Below, piece after piece: positions 1 to 10,616 of a stretch of 64,000 bases of DNA (position 1 is its first letter; each line of letters starts with the position of its first letter). The notes beneath the pieces are model-generated. The model made no database searches, was not told where the DNA came from, and was given only the letters and a program-made list of their open reading frames with translations. A program made the translations under genes and the position numbers. The stretch comes from Adineta ricciae (lineage: Eukaryota > Rotifera > Eurotatoria > Adinetida > Adinetidae): contig CAJNOJ010000338.1 in assembly GCA_905250025.1 (NCBI GenBank), positions 19,296 to 83,295 of the forward strand, given 5' to 3'.

Positions 1-31
1 TCATTTCGATAATTGTGAACTGGATGGACGT

Positions 32-133
32 GCTGCGATGGCCGAGTGGTTAAGGCGTCTGACTAGAATCATGAAAATGACTGTTAGTGATCAGATGGGT
101 TCTCCCGCGTAGGTTCGAATCCTACTCGCAGCG
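32..133 (+). tRNA. tRNA-Ser(AGA) with 21-nt intron
   Basis: A class II tRNA. The 7-bp acceptor stem pairs 32-38 with 126-132, and 133 is the discriminator G. The D arm carries the usual GCCGAGTGGTTAAGGC, the T arm (109-125) has a perfect 5-bp stem and a TTCGAAT loop, and there is a long variable arm as expected for serine. The anticodon stem pairs 58-62 with 91-95. The loop reads CT-AGA-A and is interrupted after position 37 by a 21-nt intron at 69-89. The A and B box promoters lie inside the gene, and a run of T (about 141-150) follows as a pol III terminator. Serine is assigned from the anticodon and the long variable arm. Confidence 0.93.
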
Positions 134-2860
134 TTTCTCTCTTTTTTTTTCGCTTATTGAGAGATGAAGTTTCGTGTAATATGACTGACAATTCACACGA
201 AAGAGGAAGAAAGGTTTTTGTTTTATAGTTGTGCTATGTAGAAGACTTCAACCCTTTTCCTCATATGGTATGTGATAGCACGAATGAAACGAAATCCGAA
301 TGAACGATTTGGACCGCGAAGAAAAACCTCGGTGACAATATTTTGGTCGTGGAACTATAGAAATATATATTCAGTCATTTCAAAAATCACCTTTCTTGAA
401 GTTTTAATAAGACGTTAGTAGCATAATAATTGAAGTTCAGTGTATGCTGTAGCGACGTGTACACCTCTGTTCGGAGTAACAAAAAAACGAAAAGTAGAAA
501 ATCATATGAAAGAACCAAAGAGTGATTGTATCGTTCCCCGTCGTCCTCGTTCAGAATCCGAGAAAAGCCTCGACGAACTATTATAAATCAATTTCCAACT
601 TGGATCCCAACAATCAGTGGCCCGAAACGTGGAATAGAGTAGGAACCAGGATTTTCTCCGTCTGATGACAAATACAAAGTGTAATTACAAGCACGATGCC
701 TTGTAAAAAATGTAGTCAAGTCACCATCAAACTCAACTAAACTATTCCCACTGACTGTTGTATGTCGAATTGCATATATAGTCTCATTCATTGGCATCGT
801 GACAGTTGTGTCTGTGAGAAAGAAAGAAAGTTTTCCGGAAAATCATCTGTCCTTAGTTGTCGGTGAATCTTGATTGTTAAACTGCGTAGACAATTTGTAT
901 TTTCGCTGTTTGGCACTAATCGTAGCTGTTATTAGTTGAGATTTGAACGACTAACTCGTCGGTGAGCACAGTGGATTCGAAAAACATTGACAAAAACACA
1001 AAAGTCAGTTGAATTGATAGATGATATTCATATGCATTTTCTGGAACATGTCAACTTGTTTTTTTTTGTTTTCGATAATAATAACATTTTGTCTGCTAAA
1101 ATCGTGCTATTGTTACAGGCACAACATTTCTTTTAGGTTTTCTAACACCCTAGATCATCCATCTGATGTTCAATAAGACCTAATTGTATTAATTCGAGAG
1201 ATAGTATTCATATCCGATCAATATTCTTGTTCATCGAGAAAATAACTTAAATTTTCATCGAAATATACAAAGAGATTTGAGATTCGCGTTTGATCGATTT
1301 GAATAACAAAGAAAACTGCTTTTGTATCTGTATTATCAAGAGCGAGATAACTCATTGAAAGATTTTTATCACCACTTGTAGATTAAAAAACCATTGAGTG
1401 CAATCAGATCTCGTTCATTTTATTAAATTCTTCAATCTCTATCCAATAGACACTAAAAAATGATCAAAATTTTGCTTTGAATATCTTTCATTTCTCTGTT
1501 GATATTGTATGACGGTAGTTTTGTAATTGAAGCTTTGTTGAATATTCGATATAAAAACAACGATCTCGAGTGTATCACTAAGTTGGCAAACATTTTCCAT
1601 AATGAGGATTAGTAAAGGATTTCACCACAAGATCAAATAGACAATCATCGATGTATCGCTTTTCTCTTGTCTTCATAGAAAGAACATTTGAATCCATTGA
1701 TTGTCGTAAATGAGACTTTTCATCATGTTTCTATTTCGAAAGAGAGAAACGAAACAACAACAAATGACAATGACGCATACGTTAAGAAATATCATCAAGA
1801 TTGATTTGTTTTTGCCATTCCTATACGATGTGAAATAAACACGTTTTAGATCAGAAAAAAAGAAGAAATACATTCTTATAGAACTTCTTCTTTTTCCTTC
1901 CATTTGGTTTTTGATGAAATAAACATACAACAGATTCGTTATTATCTTTCGAATGGAGTGAAAAAATGAACAGGAATAAACTTTAGAATCAAGAATATGA
2001 TTTCGTAGTAAATATCATCGAGAGTGTGTTGCAACGATCACATATATATCGTGTGCATGAACACTCAGATTCTTTGTAATTTTATCGTTTTTTTCCTTTC
2101 TTTATGTTTTAGTAGATAAATTTAATTTTTCTTTTGATAAAAACCAAAAAGATTTGAAAAAAGATCAATTCTTTTCAATTATTGAAGTTTTGTAGGCGGT
2201 TACATTGTAACAATATCTTGTTGTAAAGAAAAGTATAATATATTTCAATTTCTGAAATTCAATGATGTTAATACTTCTGTCATAATAACGAATGCGTATT
2301 CAAGTCAACTGATTTAACAAAGAGCCAAAAAATGATGTTTTCTGTAACATTCAATCATTCTGCATTTTTTATATATTCTAAGGAATTAATCGAGAAAAAT
2401 TCGAAACAAACTGCTGTGCTTTGAGTTATGCAATGTCAAGCATAATATTCTCAAATATGACATTTGATCATTTATCATTGCTAAAATTGTGTAGAACTCA
2501 AAATAACGATGCATTATGAAAGCCGGTTAAAAATCTGAACAATTTTCCATTTGTCCTATTAATATCCCTATCAAAGTTCTCTCGAACATAATTTCAAAAG
2601 TGTATCAATCTGTATTTCGATGACGTATCTAAATATTATATTTATACTCAATAATGATTCATTACTCTAAACTAAATAACACACCGTATATTTTTCGCCA
2701 CATTTGCGTATCGATTTTTTCTTTATCACGCACGAGGGTACGATGTTGAGGGAAAAAACGATATTATACACATTTTCACAAGGCTGTTGGTTATATATTT
2801 GTATCAATCAAACATTGTTACATAAATCGAATATAAAAACTATTCGGAAAGGAAATTTAA
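134..2860. other. AT-rich non-coding stretch, copy 1
   Basis: No gene is supported here apart from a weak 69-codon reading frame at 588-797. The stretch aligns throughout with 4915-7609 of copy 2, with many substitutions and small indels. Other short reading frames are broken between the two copies, which argues against coding. Sequence near 2690-2860 is well kept between copies and probably holds the kinase promoter and 5' UTR. Confidence 0.7.
588..797 (-). CDS. small open reading frame of unknown function
   Basis: A 69-codon frame with an ATG at 797 and TGA at 588. I do not recognise it. The amino-acid sequence is not low-complexity and the middle part (RHRACNYTLYLSSDGEN) is largely kept in copy 2, so it may be an exon or remnant of a secreted protein. 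In copy 2 the first ATG is ACG and an Arg codon has become TGA, so that allele cannot make the same product. It may be an exon of a larger decayed gene, or chance. Confidence 0.22.
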   Translation of the reverse strand: MPMNETIYAIRHTTVSGNSLVEFDGDLTTFFTRHRACNYTLYLSSDGENPGSYSIPRFGPLIVGIQVGN

Positions 2861-3880
2861 ATGGCAAAACATTATCATGTGTTTGGAATAGGCGATGCGT
2901 TTGTTAATATAGAAATGAATGTAACTGATAATGATCTTGAGAACATAGAAATTGGAAAAGGTCGAATGACATTTGTCAATGAAAATCGACAACAAGAATT
3001 ACTCTATTGTCTTCGTCGTCATTTACTTCATTCAAAACGAACGAATGGAGGTTCTACACTTAATGCTATTCTTGCAATTGCTCAATTCGGTGGTCAAACA
3101 TTCTATTCATGTCAAGTTGGAAATGATGATAATGGTCGATTTTATTTAGAAAATCTTCAAACAGCAGGTATTGACTATCATCATAACGAAAATCATGAAG
3201 ATGAAGGTACAACAGGAACGTGTTTAATTTTAACAACACCTGATAATAAACATACTCATTGCATATTTGTTGGTGTTAATGAAATCCAATCTGAATATGA
3301 TATTTTATCAGATGTTGTTGTTGCATCAGATTATGTTTATTTCGAAGCTTATATGGTTGCATCTATATCGACTTTTACGAGTGTTATTCGTGTATGTGAA
3401 ATAGCTCGTGTTAATAATGTTAAAATAGCTATGAATTTCTCTGATTCAGACATCATTATGAATTATCATGATCGTCTATGTGAAATATTAAAGAAACCGA
3501 TTGATTTATTATTTTGTAATCGAACTGAAGCAATTAGTTGGTGTCAAACCGATGAGATTGATATTGTTATTGATAAATTGAAATTAATTGCTCGTACATT
3601 TGTTATTACTCGTGGTGTCAAAGGTGCATTAGTTTATGATGGTACTCAATTGCATGATATTGCATCTCAACAAATAGATACAAACGATACAAGAGGAGCA
3701 GGCGATATGTTTGCAGGTGCATTTCTATTTGGTATTACACATGAACAAGATTATCTTTCAGCAGGACATTTAGCAAATCTTGCGGCTGCAACAGTTATTT
3801 CGAATAATGGATCACGTTTATCTATTGACAAACAAAAACAGATATTAGTACTAGATAATCATCTTCAAAAAAAAACATGA
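2861..3880 (+). CDS. PfkB-family sugar/nucleoside kinase (adenosine kinase-like), copy 1
   Basis: An intronless 339-residue protein of the ribokinase/PfkB fold, expected to phosphorylate a sugar or nucleoside with ATP in the cytosol. The N-terminal signature is FGIGDAFVNIEM, followed by KGRMTFVNE, a substrate-side GGSTLN near residues 63-68, and AQFGGQTFYSCQVGNDDNG. The PfkB signature near the C-terminus is GAGDMFAGAF at about 279-288, with Asp282 as the expected catalytic base and the anion-hole glycines present. Length fits the family. The layout, including VITRGVKGALVYDG and FLFGITH, resembles bacterial adenosine kinase-type PfkB proteins more than animal ADK, and there are no introns, which suggests gene transfer. 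The start is the ATG shared by both copies; they differ at few residues. The exact substrate is not proven. Confidence 0.9.
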   Translation: MAKHYHVFGIGDAFVNIEMNVTDNDLENIEIGKGRMTFVNENRQQELLYCLRRHLLHSKRTNGGSTLNAILAIAQFGGQTFYSCQVGNDDNGRFYLENLQTAGIDYHHNENHEDEGTTGTCLILTTPDNKHTHCIFVGVNEIQSEYDILSDVVVASDYVYFEAYMVASISTFTSVIRVCEIARVNNVKIAMNFSDSDIIMNYHDRLCEILKKPIDLLFCNRTEAISWCQTDEIDIVIDKLKLIARTFVITRGVKGALVYDGTQLHDIASQQIDTNDTRGAGDMFAGAFLFGITHEQDYLSAGHLANLAAATVISNNGSRLSIDKQKQILVLDNHLQKKT

Positions 3881-4876
3881 TTGTATTGGAAAGTAGTATA
3901 TAAAAGGTTTCCATAAAAGGAAAAAATTCATACCCGAAATGGATGAGTTTTGTCAGTGTTCAATAACTTTTATGTTGACAACTAAATTCACTGGTGAACT
4001 GTGTGGATGAAACATAATACTTTAGTAGTTGTATAATCATGAGACACTGGTCCAATGAATCAAAATTCTATGATATTCAAGATAAAACCTTGATCAATCT
4101 AATAGTATTCGTGTAGTGAGGAATATGTCAACGCTTAAAACGCGTTACGCTTCTTGTGGTATTTTCTTTTTCCGACACATTCTCATATACAAGAATCATT
4201 GAGATCCATCATATTAGATATTATGACAAATCAGCATACCGTCTTTCGGCCGAAAAAGAGGGAGATATATGAAGTTAATGCTCTTTTACAACATGTGACG
4301 TTTTCCCAATGACTCCATTGGTCATAATATCTTGATTTTCTAGAATCGTAAAACAATTATCAATAACTATTTCTTCAATAGACAGACCAAACAAAGTCAG
4401 TATTGGATTTGTATTCTCAATGACTGTCCAGTCAAATAAATAAGTTCTTTTGTAATAAGCTTTCGATGTTTGTCCTATTCGACGTTAGTGTACTCGATCT
4501 TTCACGACGACCAATTATTATTTCAAAAAAGTGGTAATTCAGTATGGACAAGTTCTTATTTTTCAATATAATACAAACATAGTTTGTTTATTATTATGAG
4601 AAAGACTTGAAACAAAAGCAAAATTAAATCATCGAAGAAGTTCTCTAATAAAAGTGATTCTACTGAATAATGTCGAAAGTAAAAATATCGAATTTAAAAA
4701 GATCGAAAATAAAAAAATATCGAATACGCAAATTATACAAACATCGAAAAATGGACAAGGTGCGAATGATTTAGTTTGAGAAAGGCATTGTTCTTCACCC
4801 TCACCCTCAATCTTACACATCTATCTGCACTCTCTTCTTTGTTTTCGATGGTTTGATTTTCGATGGTTTGATTTTC
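3881..4876. other. 3' flank of the kinase and haplotype-specific sequence
   Basis: 3881 to about 4290 aligns with 8630-9020 of copy 2. From about 4290 to 4876 there is no counterpart in copy 2, so this part is haplotype-specific. The end contains a 15-bp direct repeat (gatggtttgattttc, twice, 4846-4876). No supported gene. Confidence 0.6.
4687..4876. repeat. 190-nt sequence repeated at 15705-15894 (assembly overlap)
   Basis: By eye this segment is identical to 15705-15894. It ends at the N at 4877, while its partner begins right after the N at 15704. Two copies of a contig end are the simplest explanation: the sequence after 15894 is the true continuation of 4876. A real dispersed repeat is possible but would be a coincidence with both N positions. 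Confidence 0.85.
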
Positions 4877-4877
4877 N
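4877..4877. other. single N, contig join
   Basis: Joins copy 1 to the start of copy 2. Copy 2 begins inside the tRNA-Ser gene, at the base equivalent to about 98. Confidence 0.85.
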
Positions 4878-4914
4878 GGGTTCTCCCGCGTAGGTTCGAA
4901 TCCTACTCGCGGCG
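4878..4914 (+). pseudogene. 3' part of tRNA-Ser, cut by a contig edge
   Basis: Matches 97-133 of the intact tRNA: the end of the variable arm, the whole T arm and the 3' acceptor strand, here TCGCGGC rather than TCGCAGC. The 5' part is absent because the copy-2 contig starts here, so this is probably an intact allele truncated by assembly rather than a true pseudogene. Confidence 0.8.
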
Positions 4915-7609
4915 TTTCTCTTTTTTTTTTTCGTTTATTGAGAGATGAAGTTTCCTGTAATCTAACTGACAATTCACACGAAAGAGGTAAAAAGTTTTTT
5001 TTAATAGTTGTGCTTTTCAGAAGACTTCAACTCTTTTTCTCATGTAATATGCAATAGTACGAACGGAACGAAACCCGAATAAACGATTTGGACCGCGAAG
5101 AAAAATGTCGGTGACAATATTTTGGTCTTGGAACTATAGAAATATATTCAGTCATTTCAAAAATCACTTTCCTGAAGTTTTAATAAGACGTTAGGTAACA
5201 TAATAATTGAAGTTCAGTGTATGCTGCAGCAACTTGTACATCTTTCTTCGAAGTAACAAGAAAACGAAAACTAGAAAATCATACGAAAGAACCAATGAAT
5301 GATTGTATCGTCCTCGTTCAGAAGCCGAGAAAAGTCTCGACAAACTATTGTAAATCTATTTCCAACTTGAATCCAAATAATTAGCGGTCCGAAACGTGGA
5401 ATAGAATAGGAACCAGCATTTTCTCCGTATGATGACAAATAGAAAGTGTAACTACAAGCACGATGCCTTGTAGAAACTGTATTCAAGTCACCATCAAACA
5501 CAACTAAACTATTCCCACTGTCTGTTGTGTTTCAAATTGCATATAGAGTCTCATTCATGGGCGTCGTGACGGTTGTGTCCGTGAGAAAGAAAGAAAGTTT
5601 TCTGGAAAATGATCTATCCTTAGTTGTCGTTGAATTTTGATTATTATTAAACTGTAGACAATTTGTATTTTCGCTATTTGGCACTAATCGTCGCTGAGCA
5701 CAGTACATTCGAAAAACATTGACAAAGACACAAAAGTCAGTTGATTTGATCGATGACAGATTAACCAGTAAATAACGCGAATCGAACGATGCAAAATATT
5801 GTAGCTAACGGAAAATAGAACAATCAACACAATAGTTCTCATATTTATATACATTTTCTGGAACATATCAAAATGTATTTGACCAATAAATACTGTTCAT
5901 ATAGTCCAATAGAAACAATCACATGACAATTATTCTTTTCTTTTCGATAATAGTAACATTTTGTTTGCGAAAACCATGCCATGGTTACAAACACAACATT
6001 TCTTTTAGCTTTTCTAACATCTTAGATCATCCATCTGATGTTCAATTAAATCTAATTGTATTAATTCGAAAGATAGTATTCATATCCGATCAATATTCTT
6101 GTTCATTGAGAAAATAACTTAAATTTTCATCCAAATATACAAAGAAATTTGAAATTCGCGTTTGATAGACTTGAATAACAAAGAAAACTGCTTACGTATC
6201 TTTATTATCGAGAGTGGATAAGACTCATTGAAAGATTTTTATCACCACTTGTAGATTAAAAAACCATTGAGTGCAATTAGATCTCCTTCATTTTATTAAA
6301 TTCTTCGATCTCTATCGAATACACACTAAAAAAAATGATCAAAATTTTGTTTTGAATATCTTTCATTCGATAAAAACAACAATCTCGAGTGTATCACTAA
6401 GTTCGCAAACATTTTCCATAGTGAAGATTAGTAAAAGATTTCACCACAAGATCAATAAGATAATCAGCAATGTATCACTTTTGTATTATCTTCATAGAAA
6501 GAACATTTAAATCCATTGATTATCATAAATGAGACTTTTCCTCATGTTTCTATTTCGAAAGAGAGAAACAAAACAACAAGAAATGACAATGACGTATACG
6601 TTAAGAAATATCATCAAGATTGATTTGTTTTTGTCATTCCTACGATGTGAAATAAACATACAACAGATTCATTATTATCTTTTAAATATGATCATCGAGT
6701 GAAAAATTGAACAGAAATTAACTTTAGAATCAAGAATATGATTTTGTAGTAAATGTCATCGAGAGTGTGTTGCAACAATCACATGTATTATGTGTGTGAA
6801 CAATGCAGATTGTTTGTAATTTTATCGGTTTTTTCCTTTCTTTATGTTTTAGTATATAAATTTAATATTTCTTTTGTTAAAAACGAAAACGATTTGAAAA
6901 AAATGAATTCTTTTTAATTGTTGAAGTTGTAGACGATTACATTGTAAGAATATTTTGTTGTAAAGAAAAGTATGATATAGTTTAATGTTTGTAATTCAAT
7001 GGTGTTAATACTTCTGTCATAATAATGAATGTATATTCAAGTCAACTCATTGAACAAAGAGCTAAAAAAAGAAACAATAATGATGTTTTTTTGTAACATA
7101 AAATCATTCTGCATTTTTTTTATATATTCTAAGGAATTAATCGAGATAAATTAGAAACAAATTGCTGTGCTTTGAGTTACGCAATGTCAAGTCTAATACT
7201 CTCAAATATGACATTTGATCATTTATCATTGATAAAATTGTGTACAACTCAAAATAACGATGCTGTATTATGAAAGCGCGTTAAAAATCTGAAGAATTTT
7301 CCATTTATATTACTATCAAAGTCCTATTGAACATAATTTCAAAAGTATATCAATATATATTTCGATGACGTATCTAAATATTATATTTATACTCAATAAT
7401 GATTCATTACTCTAAACTAAATAACATACCGTATAGTTTTCGCCATATTTGCGTATCGGATTTTTTCTTTATCACGCACAAAGGTATAATGTTGAAGGAA
7501 AAAAACGATATTATACACATTTTCACAAGGTTGTTGGTTATATATTTATATTAACCAAACATTGTTACATAAATCGAATATTAAAACTATATTAGGAAAG
7601 GAAATTTCA
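4915..7609. other. AT-rich non-coding stretch, copy 2
   Basis: Aligns with 134-2860. It lacks some short segments present in copy 1 and has others of its own, for example about 5755-5830. No supported gene apart from the broken small frame at 5271-5558. Confidence 0.65.
5271..5558 (-). pseudogene. copy-2 allele of the small reading frame, with a nonsense codon
   Basis: Equivalent to the frame at 588-797. The internal ATG is kept at 5558, but a codon equivalent to CGA in copy 1 is TGA here, and the copy-1 stop is AGA here, so the frame runs on to 5271. The different fates in the two copies argue that neither is under strong constraint. Confidence 0.25.
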
Positions 7610-8629
7610 ATGGCAAAACATTATCATGTGTTTGGAATAGGCGATGCATTTGTTAATATAGAAATGAATGTAACTGATAATGATCTTGAGAAAATTGAAA
7701 TTGGAAAAGGTCGAATGACATTTGTCAATGAAAACCGACAACACGAATTACTTTATTGTCTTCGTCGTCATTTACTTCATTCAAAACGAACGAGTGGTGG
7801 TTCGACACTTAATGCTATTCTTGCAATTGCTCAATTCGGTGGTCAAACATTCTATTCATGTCAAGTTGGTAATGATGATAATGGTCGATTTTATTTACAA
7901 GATCTTCAAACAGCAGGTATTGATTATCATCATAACGAAAATCATGATGATGAAGGTACTACAGGAACATGTTTAATTTTGACAACACCTGATAGAAAAC
8001 ATACTCATTGCATATTTGTTGGTGTTAATGAAATACAATCTGAATATGATATTTTATCAGATATTGTTGTTGCATCAGATTATGTTTATTTCGAAGCTTA
8101 TATGGTTACATCTATATCGACTTTTACTAATATTATTCGTCTATGTGAAATAGCTCGTGTTAATAATGTTAAAATAGCAATGAAGTTTTCTGATTCAGAT
8201 ATCATTATGAATTATCATGATCGTCTATGTGAAATATTAAAGAATCCGATTGATTTATTATTTTGTAATCGAACTGAAGCAATTAGTTGGTGTCAAACCG
8301 ATGAAATTGATATTGCTGTTGATAAATTGAAATTAATTTCTCGTACATTTGTTATTACTCGTGGTGTCAAAGGTGCATTAGTTTATGATGGTATTCAATT
8401 GCATGATATTGCATCTCAAGAAGTAGATGCAATTGATATTAAAGGAGCAGGTGATATGTTTGCAGGTGCATTTCTATTTGGTATTACACATGCACAAGAT
8501 TATCTTTCAGCAGGACATTTAGCAAATCTTGCAGCTGCAACAGTTATTTTGAATCATGGATCACGTTTATCTATTGACAAACAAAAACAGATATTAGTAC
8601 AAAATAATCATCTACAAAAAACAACATGA
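7610..8629 (+). CDS. PfkB-family sugar/nucleoside kinase (adenosine kinase-like), copy 2
   Basis: The second haplotype copy of the gene at 2861, also 339 residues and intronless. All motifs are kept: FGIGDAFVNIEM at the N-terminus, GGSTLN, VGNDDNG, VITRGVKGALVYDG, and GAGDMFAGAF with the catalytic Asp. Most differences are conservative (for example NDTRGAGD against IDIKGAGD) and many codon differences are silent, which is what two functional alleles under purifying selection would show. The frame is open upstream to 7562, but the ATG at 7610 matches the only start available in copy 1 and is preferred. Confidence 0.9.
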   Translation: MAKHYHVFGIGDAFVNIEMNVTDNDLEKIEIGKGRMTFVNENRQHELLYCLRRHLLHSKRTSGGSTLNAILAIAQFGGQTFYSCQVGNDDNGRFYLQDLQTAGIDYHHNENHDDEGTTGTCLILTTPDRKHTHCIFVGVNEIQSEYDILSDIVVASDYVYFEAYMVTSISTFTNIIRLCEIARVNNVKIAMKFSDSDIIMNYHDRLCEILKNPIDLLFCNRTEAISWCQTDEIDIAVDKLKLISRTFVITRGVKGALVYDGIQLHDIASQEVDAIDIKGAGDMFAGAFLFGITHAQDYLSAGHLANLAAATVILNHGSRLSIDKQKQILVQNNHLQKTT

Positions 8630-10616
8630 TCATATTGTAAAGTAGTATATAAAAGATTATTATAAAAGTAAATAATTCATATCCGCGAAATAGATGAGTT
8701 TTACCAGTTTTCAATAGTTTTTATATTGTGGCAACTAAATTCACTGATGAACTATATGGATGAAACATAATACTTTAGTAGTTGTATAATCATGAGACAC
8801 TGGTTCAATGAATAAAAATTCTATGATATTCAAGATAAAATTTTGATCAATCTAATACTATTTGTATAGTTAAGAATATGTCAACGCTTAGAACGGCTTT
8901 CGCTCTTTGCTATATTTTCTTTTTTCGACACATTCTCATATACAAGAATCATTGATATTCATCATAGTAAATATTATCACAAATCAGTATGCCGTCTTTA
9001 GGTCGAAAAAGAGGGAGAGATGTAAAGATAATACCATTGTTAAAAAAAGTACTATGATAAAAACAATATCTATAGAAATCTATCAAGAATATGATGATGA
9101 TGATGATAAGAATGATCTGAAGAAATTTTTATAAAATATTTTCTAAAATAATATTTATTACTCACCAGAGGAGACATCATTCAACGTAGAACAAACGTTC
9201 TGTTTTGTTTTTCTTTACAATAGGATCTATAGACACAAAAGACAACATTATACTATTATGTGTCAGCGGAATTTTCCATTTGATCTCTTTCATACAAGAG
9301 CAATGAGTTTACGAATGGTTCTTTTTGAACAGACAAACATACCAGGGAAGGTCGAACGTTTTCAAATCAGGTAAAATAAGATTATTGGATGTTCTGGAAA
9401 ACTTTTACTTACTCATATGATATAAACTAGAGTGAATTCAGTCACTAGAAGTTATGATAATGTAATAAATGACTTTCACTTCATGTCGCTTTTCTGGTAT
9501 TTTTATCGTAATATAGAAGTAATGACGCAAAAAGGTTCTCTATTGGTATTCAAATAATGCTCATTCGATCTGACAACGTAAAATTTGATACTGAAGAAAT
9601 TTCAATGGGTGAGTTCAAGTCAGGCTCAAGTCTAACGAGGCTGAGGGCTTCACAGCCTATGAAACATACAGTGCAATGTGTTTTAAAATGCTTCTAAAAA
9701 CACGATTTCACGTGTATTTTATAGAAAGTTGTTGGTTCATAGAATTCAAACACGTTCTTTTTGGCATACTATACCTCGAAGATATTTAACGGGGTAGATC
9801 ATATTGAAATGCACTAATCAATCATTCAGTTGCGACTATGTTGATTTCGAATATTATAGAATTTACGGTCAATGGGTTGATGAAGCGCCTGGTTTTCTCG
9901 AAAACTCGAGCTTCTCAGAAAAAAGGTTTTTCTGATGTTTCCGAATGATAGAAGATATTCAATTCTATATAAGACTTTTCTTCACGCGAACGAAAGTGGT
10001 TCTTAGAGTTATGAGTATGTAAATGTAAATTCTGATGTATCAATTTGAAAGTATCACGACGAAACAAAGATTTAGCTAGAAAGTTTTTTACTAAATAAAT
10101 TCCGTCCATTAAAAACTGATCTATGTGGTCCAGAATTAAATTCTTTATCGAATAAAATTATTTTTATGAAGAAGGCTCATTTGTGTAGAAAGTTATAAAT
10201 AATCCGTTGTCTTTTCGTGCTATAGCTTCACATCGATAGAATACTTCAATTTTCGAAGACAATTTATCCAGATTCATAGTATAATCAGTTGTGATTGACT
10301 AAGATTTTCTTATTTTGAATGTTAAAAATAACTTTTGATGTATCAATGAGTTAGTATATAATTCGAAATTGCGACAAATATTGATAAACGACAAGATCAA
10401 TGTAAAGAATGATTGTTTGATGATGTATTCTGTGAATAAGCATCCGAAAGTTTTCTTTACGCGTAATTTTATAGAAATATGTTAGTATGAGGTGGAATAC
10501 TTAAATTTATTTCTTCAGAGAACTTATTTAATTTCATTAACTATATATTAGTATTTCAGCACATCTTTATCTGCTCTTTGTCTTCATTCGCTTTCATTCT
10601 CATTCTCAAAATTTTC
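8630..10616. other. intergenic stretch between kinase and F-box gene, copy 2
   Basis: 8630-9020 aligns with the 3' flank in copy 1. About 9020-9780 has no counterpart in copy 1; it includes a short GATGATGAT run near 9090. Colinearity returns at about 9780 (equivalent to about 15955) and continues to the F-box gene. No gene is supported. Confidence 0.6.

Noticed and set aside
4629-4972. Minus-strand frames across the N at 4877 (and 15626-15838 across 15704)
   Set aside because: They run across contig joins and reuse the 190-nt overlap; the joined protein is artificial.
7562-7609. Upstream extension of the copy-2 kinase frame
   Set aside because: It begins without ATG, is absent from copy 1 and would add residues before the conserved N-terminus.
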